Below, in pieces: positions 37,398-46,768 of a stretch of DNA of 64,000 nt. How positions within the stretch are numbered: position 1 is the stretch's first letter; the number at the start of each line of letters is the position of its first letter. A model generated the notes under the pieces. That model was not told the DNA's origin. It did not search any database and was given only the letters and a program-made list of their open reading frames with translations. Source of the stretch: Pristionchus mayeri (Eukaryota; Nematoda; Chromadorea; Rhabditida; Neodiplogasteridae); the NCBI GenBank assembly GCA_036245805.1, contig BTRK01000005.1:36313469-36377468 (forward strand), read 5' to 3'. The translations under genes were made by a program, and so were the position numbers.

Positions 37398-39303
37398 GAT
37401 TACTGCTTTTGAGAAGCGTGATAATATGAGCGATATAGCTGATTTCTCACTTGAATGTGGTGTGGATCACAATGGACCGTGGAAATGTGATGCTGAAGTG
37501 AGGTTTTTCCTGCTGCATTCAAACGGCAAAAAGTACATCTACGGAGAGGTAAATAAACCCTATAATACCTAATTATGATATATTCTTTTTTCTTGGGCAA
37601 AACACGGGAGTTTCTAGAGATGCGTTTAAAAAAAACGAACTGGCCAATATTTCAATATTTTCAATATTTTCATATATATTTTATGGCTCAATATTTTCAT
37701 ATACTTTTGAATCTCATTTTATGGACCCCTTGCCTTGCATTGTTCAGCACGCTCAATTAACGAAATAACATTATTTCCCCAGAAAACAATCAATAAACAG
37801 GCCAAATGAGCCTTGAAAAGATTTATCAATAATTTATAGCAAAAAGTTTATCATTGGCCTCCTTTTGACATTTTTTATCAACTATATAATTCTTAATACG
37901 ATGTCTAGGCCATATAAGCCTTTTTTCATGTTTTCAGGAACGCGTTACCTTCGATGCAGATAAGAGCTTCGTGAAACTAAGCAAACACATCTATTGGCAA
38001 TATCTCGATAATTCGGTTATTTTTATAATTCAGTTATCAAGCAAAAAAAAGTCTAAGTTTTTGCTTGATTATGAATACCCTCATTTTCATTTTATGATTC
38101 GTGGGGTGGTGATGAGATTCTTTTAATAAAATCTAACAGTACGCCTAATTTTCGAAGTGTTCAGAGCTTCAACGTCAACGATAAATTCATTGTTTCATTC
38201 GAAATTCACATTACCTCTGCGGATAGGTTAGAAAATGCTTTGATTCTTATGCGATGTGCTGCTTCTACTGAACTTTCGAACATTATTATTTTGTATTACG
38301 GAAATTGCTATCGCTGAAAGAAATACGTAATTTCGTCTTTCTCTTTTACGATATTACGATTATTGAAATTAAAAATGAGATACTGTGTTAAGAGGCGAGC
38401 TGTTCATGGAGCCAAACATTTTTGAATCACCGAATAACAAAAGTAACACCATTCTGAAAATTTAAGAGAAGGAACTCCATGTGTCCAAAGAGGTATTGCG
38501 TTATAATGTATTATTATTATTCTTTAAGTATTAGACTATGAATTTTATTAGAAGGAAAATTGATTTTTATCAGCTTCTCGCTATTCATTCCCCTGTCTTC
38601 AATGCAATGTTCTTCGGAGAATTCGCTGAAAAAGGAAAGGAGGAAGTGGATATCAAGGATGTCGTCTACGAGGTGATTGATGCCGCTTTCGTGTAATAAG
38701 CATAATCTTCCTCAAAACAAAATAATAGTGACTATGTTTAGGAGTTCCTCGATCTACTTAATGTTGTCTATCATCGTACGGAAATAACGAGTAAATGCCC
38801 TTCCCTAATAAACTTAAAATTATCTTCCATTTAGATCGCACGGTTCCTCACCTTCTGAAGCTGGCGGATCAGTTCCAGATTGAGGTAAAAAATCGAAATC
38901 TTATTCGGAAGAAAATTGAAATGTTTCTCGCAGTGCCTGGTGACGAAATGTGAGAATCATTTCATTAAATCACTTGGATTCGAAGTGATGAAGAAGCTGG
39001 TCTTCGCAGATCAATACAGACTCGATGCTCTCAAGGTTAATCCTCATTGTTCTATCTAATGTTGATATTGCATATGTTGTTAGTTTAATAAAATTTCATA
39101 TTGTTGTCAAATTTCAGAATCGCTGCCTCAAGTCTTTCGCGAACAAAACGGAGCTTATTAAAATGCTGGAGGTTCAATTTTCCCTTTTCGCTATTGGTAA
39201 ATCGTAAGAAACGTATTACTCCTTATTCCAGTCGTCCCCCGAGTACGATAGCCTCTCTGGCGACATCAAGATTGCAATCTGCGATAGAATCGTGAAGATG
39301 TAA
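37398..39303 (+). pseudogene. MATH-BTB locus D, left-arm copy lacking exon 1
   Basis: Exons: 37398-37548 (ITAFEKRDNMSDIADFSLEC, MATH), about 37938-38015, about 38158-38226 (VQSFNVNDKFIVSFEIHI, MATH end), 38380-38492 (RGELFMEPNIF...ELHVSKE, BTB start), 38574-38672 (LLAIHSPVFNAMFFGEFAEK), 38742-38790, 38835-38884 (RTVPHLLKLADQFQIE), 38934-39035, 39118-39171, 39232-39303 with stop TAA. An in-frame TAA at 38463-38465 replaces the glutamate codon seen at this point in locus E (ILNIEEKK there, ILKI-stop-EKE here). The start exon is lost with the palindrome breakpoint. I could not close the frame across exons 3 to 5, so those splice sites are uncertain. Confidence 0.85.
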
Positions 39304-39605
39304 CGAGTCTGTTTGAAGGTTATGTTCCTGAAGTGTGTTTCTTTTATTGATTTTGTGGTAGTTTCAATATGGACCACTACCGAAAATTGAAGTTCATCAC
39401 CTATCCCATTGTTCATTCCGTTTATTACCGAACATCTTATTCCCCTTCTTTAAATAATTACGTTTTAAGTTGTTGTTCGAGTGAAATAAAGAAGTTGTGT
39501 TCATGTGAACAAAGTAATTGTCCCTGTGTCTCCTATGATCTCGCTTCAGCAGCCGATCGATTGGTATCAAAAGGGAATACTCGGTGATCCTTGTCATGGT
39601 TGAGA

Positions 39606-39969
39606 AGTACTGCTATTGTTCTTCGTGTGGCCAATGGGGGGACAAGGGTGTGGGTCTTCAGTATTTATCGAAGAGAGACGTTTCGGGCTGTCCGCCCATC
39701 ATCAGTCATGGTTAACACATGCAAGAGAACAGATTAGGTGGGGACAGGCAATCAATATAACGCGAGAACGTAGCGAATCGAACTAGGGTGCAAAAAATGA
39801 GTGAGACAGGGTGCGAGGTTATGAGTGAACGAGGGAGGAAGGGAAGGGAAGAGACGAGGCGAGAGAGTGAGTGAGAAGAGGAGGGAGAAGGAAGAGGGAG
39901 GAAGAAGCGAGAGATAAGGTGAAATGGAGAGAGCAATAAGAGAGAGGGGAGGAGAAAGAGAAGGGAAGT
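39606..39969 (-). mobile_element. Penelope-like element 3' tail, left-arm copy
   Basis: Mirror of 46337-46700: pyrimidine-rich 3' sequence (minus strand) and the hammerhead-like block (minus, 39680-39705). The coding part is not included, because the arm begins immediately after the Penelope-like stop codon. Confidence 0.6.
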
Positions 39970-40642
39970 TTCCACAAACACCGCACTTTTCTTATCAACA
40001 AGGGTATTCCAATGGCACATAAACGTCGGCTTTTCAACGGCTGCATACTTCCCGCTGTGGTTTACGGTTGTGAATGTTGGGCGCTGACCAAAGCACAAAT
40101 GAATCGATTATCGGTGGCTCAAAGAAAAATGGAACGTTGGATGGTTGGCTGTACTGTGCTCGATCATGTCTCTAATGAGAGGTTGCGAGATTCAACTAGA
40201 GTTCAGGACTTCGTTCGCACTGCTCAGAAAAGGAAATGGTTTTGGTTGCATAAGATCGCGAATGATGATTGCCGGAAGTGGAGCCGATCTGTGATCGAAT
40301 GGATTCCGCGGAGAAAGAGGAGCCGCGGCCGCCCAATCACGAGATGGAGCGACTCTTTCCGCAAAGCAACAGGCCCAAATTTTCTCAATCAAGCACGAAG
40401 CTCTAACTGGAACACCATGCACATCAGAGCTCTCGCCTGATCTCCCGAGAATCTAATGACCTCTAGATAAATGTGTTAAAATCGTAAATCATGTTCGAAG
40501 GAACAGTTCCGTCCAATTTTTGAAGTTTGAGACACATTACTTTTGAAGATTCAGTTTTTGTAGACCTTCTGGCAATAATATGTTTATTGGTGATTGAGAG
40601 GGTTCCGAGGTTTCTATGTCCATGCTCCCCCTGAGTCTGAAA
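39969..40642 (+). pseudogene. RTE-like LINE 3' fragment, inverted relative to the full copy
   Basis: This is the exact inverse of 41233-41906 (coordinate sum 81875). It encodes the last 150-odd residues of the LINE protein: HKHRTFLINKGIPMAHKRRL to MHIRALA and stop at 40440, followed by about 200 bp of 3' untranslated sequence. Its 5' truncation point coincides with the inner end of the palindrome 2 left arm, so it probably arose in the same rearrangement rather than by separate retrotransposition. Confidence 0.85.
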
Positions 40643-41232
40643 CGATGTGCGAACCTAATGACAAGGATTGTCCGTAGCTTAAGCAGGAAAAAAGTGAGAT
40701 AAAGAGTTACTCTATTGTTAGGGCCATGTCTGATGTGGCATATGGTGGGGCATTCTACAGCTTCTTAGCTATCATTGGGTGTATGGTACGTCATGTTTCA
40801 CTCATCGGGAAGTACCGAAAACTTTCTTTGAAAACTGTCGTTATTCCCTCCTGTATCCCTACTTCATAAAATATTATGTTTCGTTTGTAAACATCAAGAA
40901 CCTCAAAAAAAACTGGAAAACAAATAAAAAATAAATAAATATAAAATATTAAAATATCAGTTCAGAAATCTGACCTAACGGTACACAAGAGGTCATGAAA
41001 TTATACTGTAGAAATTCGTTCTAACGATGAAAATGTAAAGACGCTGTATTTTAATTGTTTTGAATATTTTGAACACTATTTTTGTCGTACAGGAATCAGT
41101 AGTGCCGATTCCATAGGTTCAATACAATGGAAACTTTATGTGCAGGTTTAAAACAATATCCATCGCCCTTGCTAAATTTGAGTAGCTTTTTTTAAATTTT
41201 AAGACCATCGATATTTTATCAAAAATTTCAAA
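40643..41232. other. 590 bp between the two LINE tails, nothing recognised
   Basis: AT-rich sequence without a convincing reading frame, inverted repeat or tRNA-like box. It is flanked by the tail-to-tail LINE 3' ends (GAGTCTGAAA on the left, TTTCAGACTC on the right). Confidence 0.5.
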
Positions 41233-41434
41233 TTTCAGACTCAGGGGGAGCATGGACATAGAAACCTCGGAACCCTCTCAATCACCAATAAACATATTAT
41301 TGCCAGAAGGTCTACAAAAACTGAATCTTCAAAAGTAATGTGTCTCAAACTTCAAAAATTGGACGGAACTGTTCCTTCGAACATGATTTACGATTTTAAC
41401 ACATTTATCTAGAGGTCATTAGATTCTCGGGAGA

Positions 41435-44362
41435 TCAGGCGAGAGCTCTGATGTGCATGGTGTTCCAGTTAGAGCTTCGTGCTTGATTGAGAAAATTTGG
41501 GCCTGTTGCTTTGCGGAAAGAGTCGCTCCATCTCGTGATTGGGCGGCCGCGGCTCCTCTTTCTCCGCGGAATCCATTCGATCACAGATCGGCTCCACTTC
41601 CGGCAATCATCATTCGCGATCTTATGCAACCAAAACCATTTCCTTTTCTGAGCAGTGCGAACGAAGTCCTGAACTCTAGTTGAATCTCGCAACCTCTCAT
41701 TAGAGACATGATCGAGCACAGTACAGCCAACCATCCAACGTTCCATTTTTCTTTGAGCCACCGATAATCGATTCATTTGTGCTTTGGTCAGCGCCCAACA
41801 TTCACAACCGTAAACCACAGCGGGAAGTATGCAGCCGTTGAAAAGCCGACGTTTATGTGCCATTGGAATACCCTTGTTGATAAGAAAAGTGCGGTGTTTG
41901 TGGAAAGCACCAAAACCAGCTTGAATGCGTCGGGTGATTTCACAGTCATCATTTCCGCTGACTGCGATTGCGCTTCCCAAGTAGACCACCTTATCTTGCA
42001 ATTTTACTACTTTTCCTCCTATTCTTACATCCCTTGGATCAGGCTTGGAACTCATTCCGACAGTTTTATCGCCATTGAGACCCAATCCCACTGTAGCAAG
42101 TACACGCTCTAATTCCCTTCCCATCGTCTGAATCTGTCGTTCATCGTGAGAAATGAGAACGGCATCATCAGCAAAAAGAATATGGGACAGAAACCGACCA
42201 TTGATACTTACTCCCTTATTTGCCCAATTTAGCCGACGGAGTGCCATATCTAGAACCGCAGTGAATAGCCTAGGTGACAAACAATCACCTTGTCGCACAC
42301 CCCTTCCCACCTTTATGTTGACCTCCTTGCCATTAACCACCACCACATTTCTACTTTCCTGGGAAAGGCTTGCGAGGAAAGAAACGACTTCCGAGGGAAT
42401 CCGTTCTAACTCTATCGCCTTGAACACCGCTTCCGTGTCTACACTGTCAAAGGCCTTCGAAATGTCTACAAAAAGCAGATAGATCGGTAGCCTATAGTCG
42501 ACACAGTGAGCAATGACAGACTTTAGAGTGTGGATAGCGTCAACTGTGGAATGACCACGTCTGAATCCCATTTGTTCCCAGCTTCTATTTCCATCCAGTA
42601 CCGATCCATACCTCTTGTTGAGCAACCCAGTTAGCGCTTTCTGCAAAACAGGAAGCAGACTAATAGGTCTGTAGTTTTTTGTAAGAGTTGGATCCCCAGA
42701 TTTTGGTAGAAGAATTGTGCGAGAATCCCCAAATCCCAGAGGAATAGAACCCAAAATGATGTTGTTAAAGAGATTGGTGAGAGTGGGAACTAACTGATCT
42801 ACCCCCACTCGGAGCATTTCACCTGTGATACCATCCCTTCCCGGAGCTTTGCCTGATTTGAAATACCGAAGTATTTGAACGACTTCGGCTTCTACGATGG
42901 GAACGAAAGGATCCCTTGCTATCTCCTCGCGGTATCCAACCCCTCCATCCCCACTATAGAGAGCATTGTAGAAAGATTTGAATGCCTCCTCTATGCCCGT
43001 TTGAGTGAAGACTAAGTTCCCATTACCGTCCCTAATGCGTGAAATTCTATCCCTCCCAATTGCTAAATTTCTAGTTGCCCTTTTGTAACTTTTCCCAAGC
43101 GCAATGGCCTCGTCTACGTAGGAAAGGAGGGATTTATCCCGGTCGTTTTTAAACGACTCCCTAAGCGCCCTGTTGATAAGTAACCATTCCACTCGAGGAA
43201 CCCCCACCGCGTCCATTTTTAGTTCCCTCCTACGAATCAACAAATCCCTGGTCTTTTGGGATAACCTACTGCCCGGCGGTGTGAACGATGTTGAAATTCT
43301 CCCCGCTTCTTGCACTGCCGAGACCACGTTACCGTAATCCAAGCTCGCACCTCTGCGCTTCAATTCTATGCCTAAGCTGAATTTAAATAAATCGTTGTTG
43401 AGGTGCGAGTCCCCCCTTGCCGGTCTATTGCAACCACGACGAAATCTGAATGAGAATGATATGGTAGATCTAACCAATCGATGATCGGACGAGAAGTCGA
43501 ACCGATTAACCACTCCCACATCCAGCACCCGAAGACCCTTTGGGAACAGAATGTAGTCTATCTCGTTCTTAGTGCGCCCATTGGGTGAAACCCATGTGAA
43601 TTTTCTAGTACCCCGTTTTTGAAAGAAACTGTTACCAACCCGTAGTTGCAACCTCTCGCAGAGATCCACAACCATTTGGCCCTTTACATTTCTATTCCCA
43701 TATCCAAACTTCCCCACTGCACTTTCTCCTGGCTCGCAGTAACCCACTTTCCCATTGAAATCGCCCAGGATGACCTTATGCACGAATCGATACCGGTGAC
43801 TGCCTGAGACTGGTCCGTTGAATCCTCTTTCAACCTCCTGGATGAAGTTACTGTACTCGACCACGTCATCGCAGGCGGGTGCGTAGATCTGGAATAAGCG
43901 AATCAGGACCTTATCCGACACCGCTACATCAAGGAAACAGATCCTGGGAGTTAGAACGCAAAATCCGACTACCTTCTGCTTTACCTCCCCACTCACGATG
44001 AAACCAACTCCAGCAGTACGGTTAGGAAGGCGCGATGAATGATAGAGTCTTCCATTGCTCCACGTGAGATCCTTCTCTTCTTCTGTCGATCTTCGAACTT
44101 CAGAGAGTCCAACGATGTCCGCCTTGATCTTGCTTAGGGCGTTCTCCAATTCCACGATACGAGCATCCTTGCATAGCGTTAGGCAGTTGAGCGTAGCCAG
44201 CGATAAAACAGCCATGAGCATGGTCATACAATGCCACGGTGACCACTCCGGCTTGGCAAGGGATTCAAAAATGACGGAGCGCAAAGCGAACCGACCGGCA
44301 GGGAATTCAGCGCCGACTGAGCTCGAGCTGAGCTCGAGCTCGACTGAGCTGAATTCGAACAA
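41435..44362 (-). CDS. RTE-clade non-LTR retrotransposon polyprotein (LINE1 of this window)
   Basis: Uninterrupted 975 residues. An N-terminal endonuclease/exonuclease/phosphatase domain spans about residues 50-300: LSEVRR near 82, VILGDFNGKVG near 197, SPNGRTKNEIDYILF near 260 and SSDHRLVR near 289. It nicks the target. A reverse transcriptase follows: GKAPGRDGITGEML near 505, FVDISKAFDSVD near 630, GVRQGDCLSPRLF near 687, and catalytic FADD near 730. The C-terminal YGCECWALTKAQMNRLS block and the RGRP-rich end are RTE-like. The first about 45 residues include low-complexity ELELSSSS and may be upstream of the real start. All key catalytic motifs are present, so it may be active. About 200 bp of 3' untranslated sequence follows, to about 41233. 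Confidence 0.93.
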   Translation of the reverse strand: MFEFSSVELELSSSSVGAEFPAGRFALRSVIFESLAKPEWSPWHCMTMLMAVLSLATLNCLTLCKDARIVELENALSKIKADIVGLSEVRRSTEEEKDLTWSNGRLYHSSRLPNRTAGVGFIVSGEVKQKVVGFCVLTPRICFLDVAVSDKVLIRLFQIYAPACDDVVEYSNFIQEVERGFNGPVSGSHRYRFVHKVILGDFNGKVGYCEPGESAVGKFGYGNRNVKGQMVVDLCERLQLRVGNSFFQKRGTRKFTWVSPNGRTKNEIDYILFPKGLRVLDVGVVNRFDFSSDHRLVRSTISFSFRFRRGCNRPARGDSHLNNDLFKFSLGIELKRRGASLDYGNVVSAVQEAGRISTSFTPPGSRLSQKTRDLLIRRRELKMDAVGVPRVEWLLINRALRESFKNDRDKSLLSYVDEAIALGKSYKRATRNLAIGRDRISRIRDGNGNLVFTQTGIEEAFKSFYNALYSGDGGVGYREEIARDPFVPIVEAEVVQILRYFKSGKAPGRDGITGEMLRVGVDQLVPTLTNLFNNIILGSIPLGFGDSRTILLPKSGDPTLTKNYRPISLLPVLQKALTGLLNKRYGSVLDGNRSWEQMGFRRGHSTVDAIHTLKSVIAHCVDYRLPIYLLFVDISKAFDSVDTEAVFKAIELERIPSEVVSFLASLSQESRNVVVVNGKEVNIKVGRGVRQGDCLSPRLFTAVLDMALRRLNWANKGVSINGRFLSHILFADDAVLISHDERQIQTMGRELERVLATVGLGLNGDKTVGMSSKPDPRDVRIGGKVVKLQDKVVYLGSAIAVSGNDDCEITRRIQAGFGAFHKHRTFLINKGIPMAHKRRLFNGCILPAVVYGCECWALTKAQMNRLSVAQRKMERWMVGCTVLDHVSNERLRDSTRVQDFVRTAQKRKWFWLHKIANDDCRKWSRSVIEWIPRRKRSRGRPITRWSDSFRKATGPNFLNQARSSNWNTMHIRALA

Positions 44363-44500
44363 GTACTGATTAACTCTAATAATTTATTTATCTCACTCCA
44401 CATAACTAAATTAACAATTAATGATGAAGAATAAATGTCAAATCACTTCATATATTTGACCGTGGCGGCGTCGTACGGAAACAACATAACGAAACAGAAA

Positions 44501-45855
44501 TCATTCGCAGATTGCAATCTTCGTATCTCCAGAGAAATTATTGAATTCGGGGAAATTCTGTAAATTATTGTTCAGAATGATGCGCATTATGGCACCGCAA
44601 GAAATGACTCGATTCATTCTGGTTGGACTTGTGAGAAAGGAAATGCAAAGAAGAGAGTTATTTCTCGTCAAACCATGATGTCCATACGTTGCCGAGATAC
44701 TATGATAGAATACAATTGGAAAAAGATTTGCGAACCTTTAGCTTGTCAGCCAGATCAGTGATGTTGGTAAATAAGTCGAGGCAGTGGTTCTGAGAGGTAA
44801 AAGGCAAAATTTTCAGATCAGCTTTATCGGATTTTCTCAGAAACATAAGTAGAAAGAGAATAGTTGGAAGAAGCGAAGCTCATCGAACTAACAAAAAATA
44901 TAACAATACAATGAGGGAGGGGAGTCTATCATGATCTGAGAAGACCAATTTCTTCAATACATTGAATCCAGATGACTGGATGAGATGCTTCTCTGACAGC
45001 TTCAGTACGTGCTGTGAGGAGAAATTCTAATGAGAAATGCGGGAAAAAACTGACCTTCATCTGGAACTGGTCGGCAAGCTTCACAATGTGAGCCACCGTG
45101 TGATCTGAAGAAACAGTTGTGATGTTGGTTCATACGTAAAAATAGAGATACTATTTCATTCTACAGAGGCGAGAGAAGAAAGAAAGTGCTTAAATATTTA
45201 GACAATGCTCCTTTATGCACATCCTCTCTGTGACTCTCTTAGCGAACGTTACTGGCATTCTTCCAATAAAACGATATGATATAAAACCACAACACCTGTG
45301 ATGTCAACCGATCGAGAGTAGATCCCATGAAGTACATCGATGAATACCTTAGAGAAAATGAGCATTAATTATGTTGACGCTAGGTCGGATGAGAACCAAA
45401 AAGGACATCAAAAAACTCCAGTATTTTCGCGCTAGATAACTATCGGGAAGGTACTATTTTTGGTTCTGATCCGGTGGGTTCTAATCCGACGGCTCTCATC
45501 CTGCTTACAACATGCTTCAAGATGGAGAGACTGTGCTGACTATCAACTTCTGACTTTTCAAATCATACACGAATTTAATAAATACTATTTTAAACAACGG
45601 TGTGAGAATGCCGAAATAATGCATTTTTGTTCGCGACGTGACGAATTGGCGAGCACTCTTTGGAAGCGTAATTTCTGATTTTGTTCTCCGAAATGACTTA
45701 TCCCCATTTTTTTCGGTATCGAACTATCGTTCAAATGCAAAGGATTAAATGGTAAACCATTTAAATCCTTCCTCATTGAATACTCTCGATTCAGCTATTT
45801 TCGTAGTCGGATCAATGTTTTCCCAGCGAATGACGAGATTAGAATTGTCCGTCAT
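44501..45855 (-). pseudogene. MATH-BTB locus C, internally deleted
   Basis: Exon 1 (45758-45855) reads MTDNSNLVIRWENIDPTTKI and so on to GFK, the N-terminal MATH strand. The next recognisable exons are 45296-45347 (VFIDVLHGIYSRSVDIT), 45055-45104 (HTVAHIVKLADQFQMK), about 44913-45011 (LKLSEKHLIQSSGFNVLKK), 44736-44789 (NHCLDLFTNITDLADKLK) and 44501-44557 (NFPEFNNFSGDTKIAICE, then TGA). The rest of MATH and most of BTB, about five exons, are missing; 45350-45750 holds unrelated sequence. Without BTB it could not bind Cul3, so it is probably a pseudogene. It lies in the spacer of palindrome 2 as a single copy. Confidence 0.8.
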
Positions 45856-45930
45856 GCTAGAAATAGAAAGGCATCTAGTCGTTCAGCAGTTTAAAACAAT
45901 TTAATTTGATTATTTTGAACGACAAGATTT

Positions 45931-46335
45931 GTGTCTAGATATGGGAGTATTAATGAGTTAAAACAATCTATTGGAGTGCAACATGCTATGAATGACACTC
46001 ATCCAAAACAGAATTATTTTGAGCAGATACCAATCGAATCGTACGTCGGTGAGACTGGTAGACCCCTTCATCTAAGAGCGTATGACCATTACAAGTCTGC
46101 TCGCAACCCCACTTGTCATAGCTATAGACACAACGCATTTGCTATCCACTCTAAGAGTGATCACAATAGTGCCCCCATTCCACTGATTGGTTCCATTCTC
46201 CATCGTGAAACCAACACTTGTCGTCGTAAGATTGCCGAGGCTATGTATATTATCAAGTTAGATCCCGTCTTGAATAACAGGGCAGAATTGTCTAAGGAGA
46301 ATGCTCCCATTACACTTCAAACTCTCAACATCTAG
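45931..46335 (+). pseudogene. Penelope-like element C-terminal GIY-YIG fragment
   Basis: The frame contains YVGETGRPLHLRAYDHYKSA, then NAFAIHSKSDHN and RKIAEAMYIIKLDPVLNN, a pattern typical of the GIY-YIG endonuclease at the end of Penelope-like retroelement proteins (YVGETGR, a basic helix, then a glutamate in RKIAEA). No reverse transcriptase is seen upstream, so the copy is 5'-truncated. The stop is followed by a pyrimidine-rich tail (to about 46560) and the block at 46597-46700. It is inserted about 75 bp upstream of the locus C start codon and separates that gene from its conserved upstream motif. Confidence 0.75.
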
Positions 46336-46600
46336 CACTTCCCTTCTCTTTCTCCTCCCCTCTCTCTTATTGCTCTCTCCATTTCACCTTATCTCTCGCT
46401 TCTTCCTCCCTCTTCCTTCTCCCTCCTCTTCTCACTCACTCTCTCGCCTCGTCTCTTCCCTTCCCTTCCTCCCTCGTTCACTCATAACCTCGCACCCTGT
46501 CTCACTCATTTTTTGCACCCTAGTTCGATTCGCTACGTTCTCGCGTTATATTGATTGCCTGTCCCCACCTAATCTGTTCTCTTGCATGTGTTAACCATGA

Positions 46601-46626
46601 CTGATGATGGGCGGACAGCCCGAAAC
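46601..46626 (+). ncRNA. hammerhead-ribozyme-like core in the Penelope-like tail (candidate)
   Basis: CTGATGA at 46601-46607, then a GGGC/GCCC stem with loop GGACA, then GAAAC at 46622-46626, matching the conserved core and stem II of hammerhead ribozymes, which are known from Penelope-like elements. I could not identify a convincing stem III or cleavage site on either side, so activity is unproven. Inverse copy at 39680-39705. Confidence 0.35.
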
Positions 46627-46745
46627 GTCTCTCTTCGATAAATACTGAAGACCCACACCCTTGTCCCCCCATTGGCCACACGAAGAACAATAGCAGTACT
46701 TCTCAACCATGACAAGGATCACCGAGTATTCCCTTTTGATACCAA

Positions 46746-46768
46746 TCGATCGGCTGCTGAAGCGAGAT
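46746..46768 (-). promoter_or_regulatory. conserved element upstream of locus C
   Basis: Plus-strand TCGATCGG, C, TGCTGAAGCGAGAT. Closely similar sequences occur upstream of D (53779) and E (62921). It is now 891 bp from the start codon because the Penelope-like fragment was inserted between. It is also carried in the left arm (39538-39560). A further GACAnGGGACAAT similarity follows here and at locus D. Confidence 0.5.

Noticed and set aside
39712..40098. 128-residue minus-strand frame
   Set aside because: A pyrimidine-rich 3' untranslated sequence of the Penelope-like element read as Leu/Ser/Pro, fused to antisense LINE sequence.
41453..42482. Plus-strand frames opposite LINE1
   Set aside because: Antisense shadows of a long conserved coding frame.
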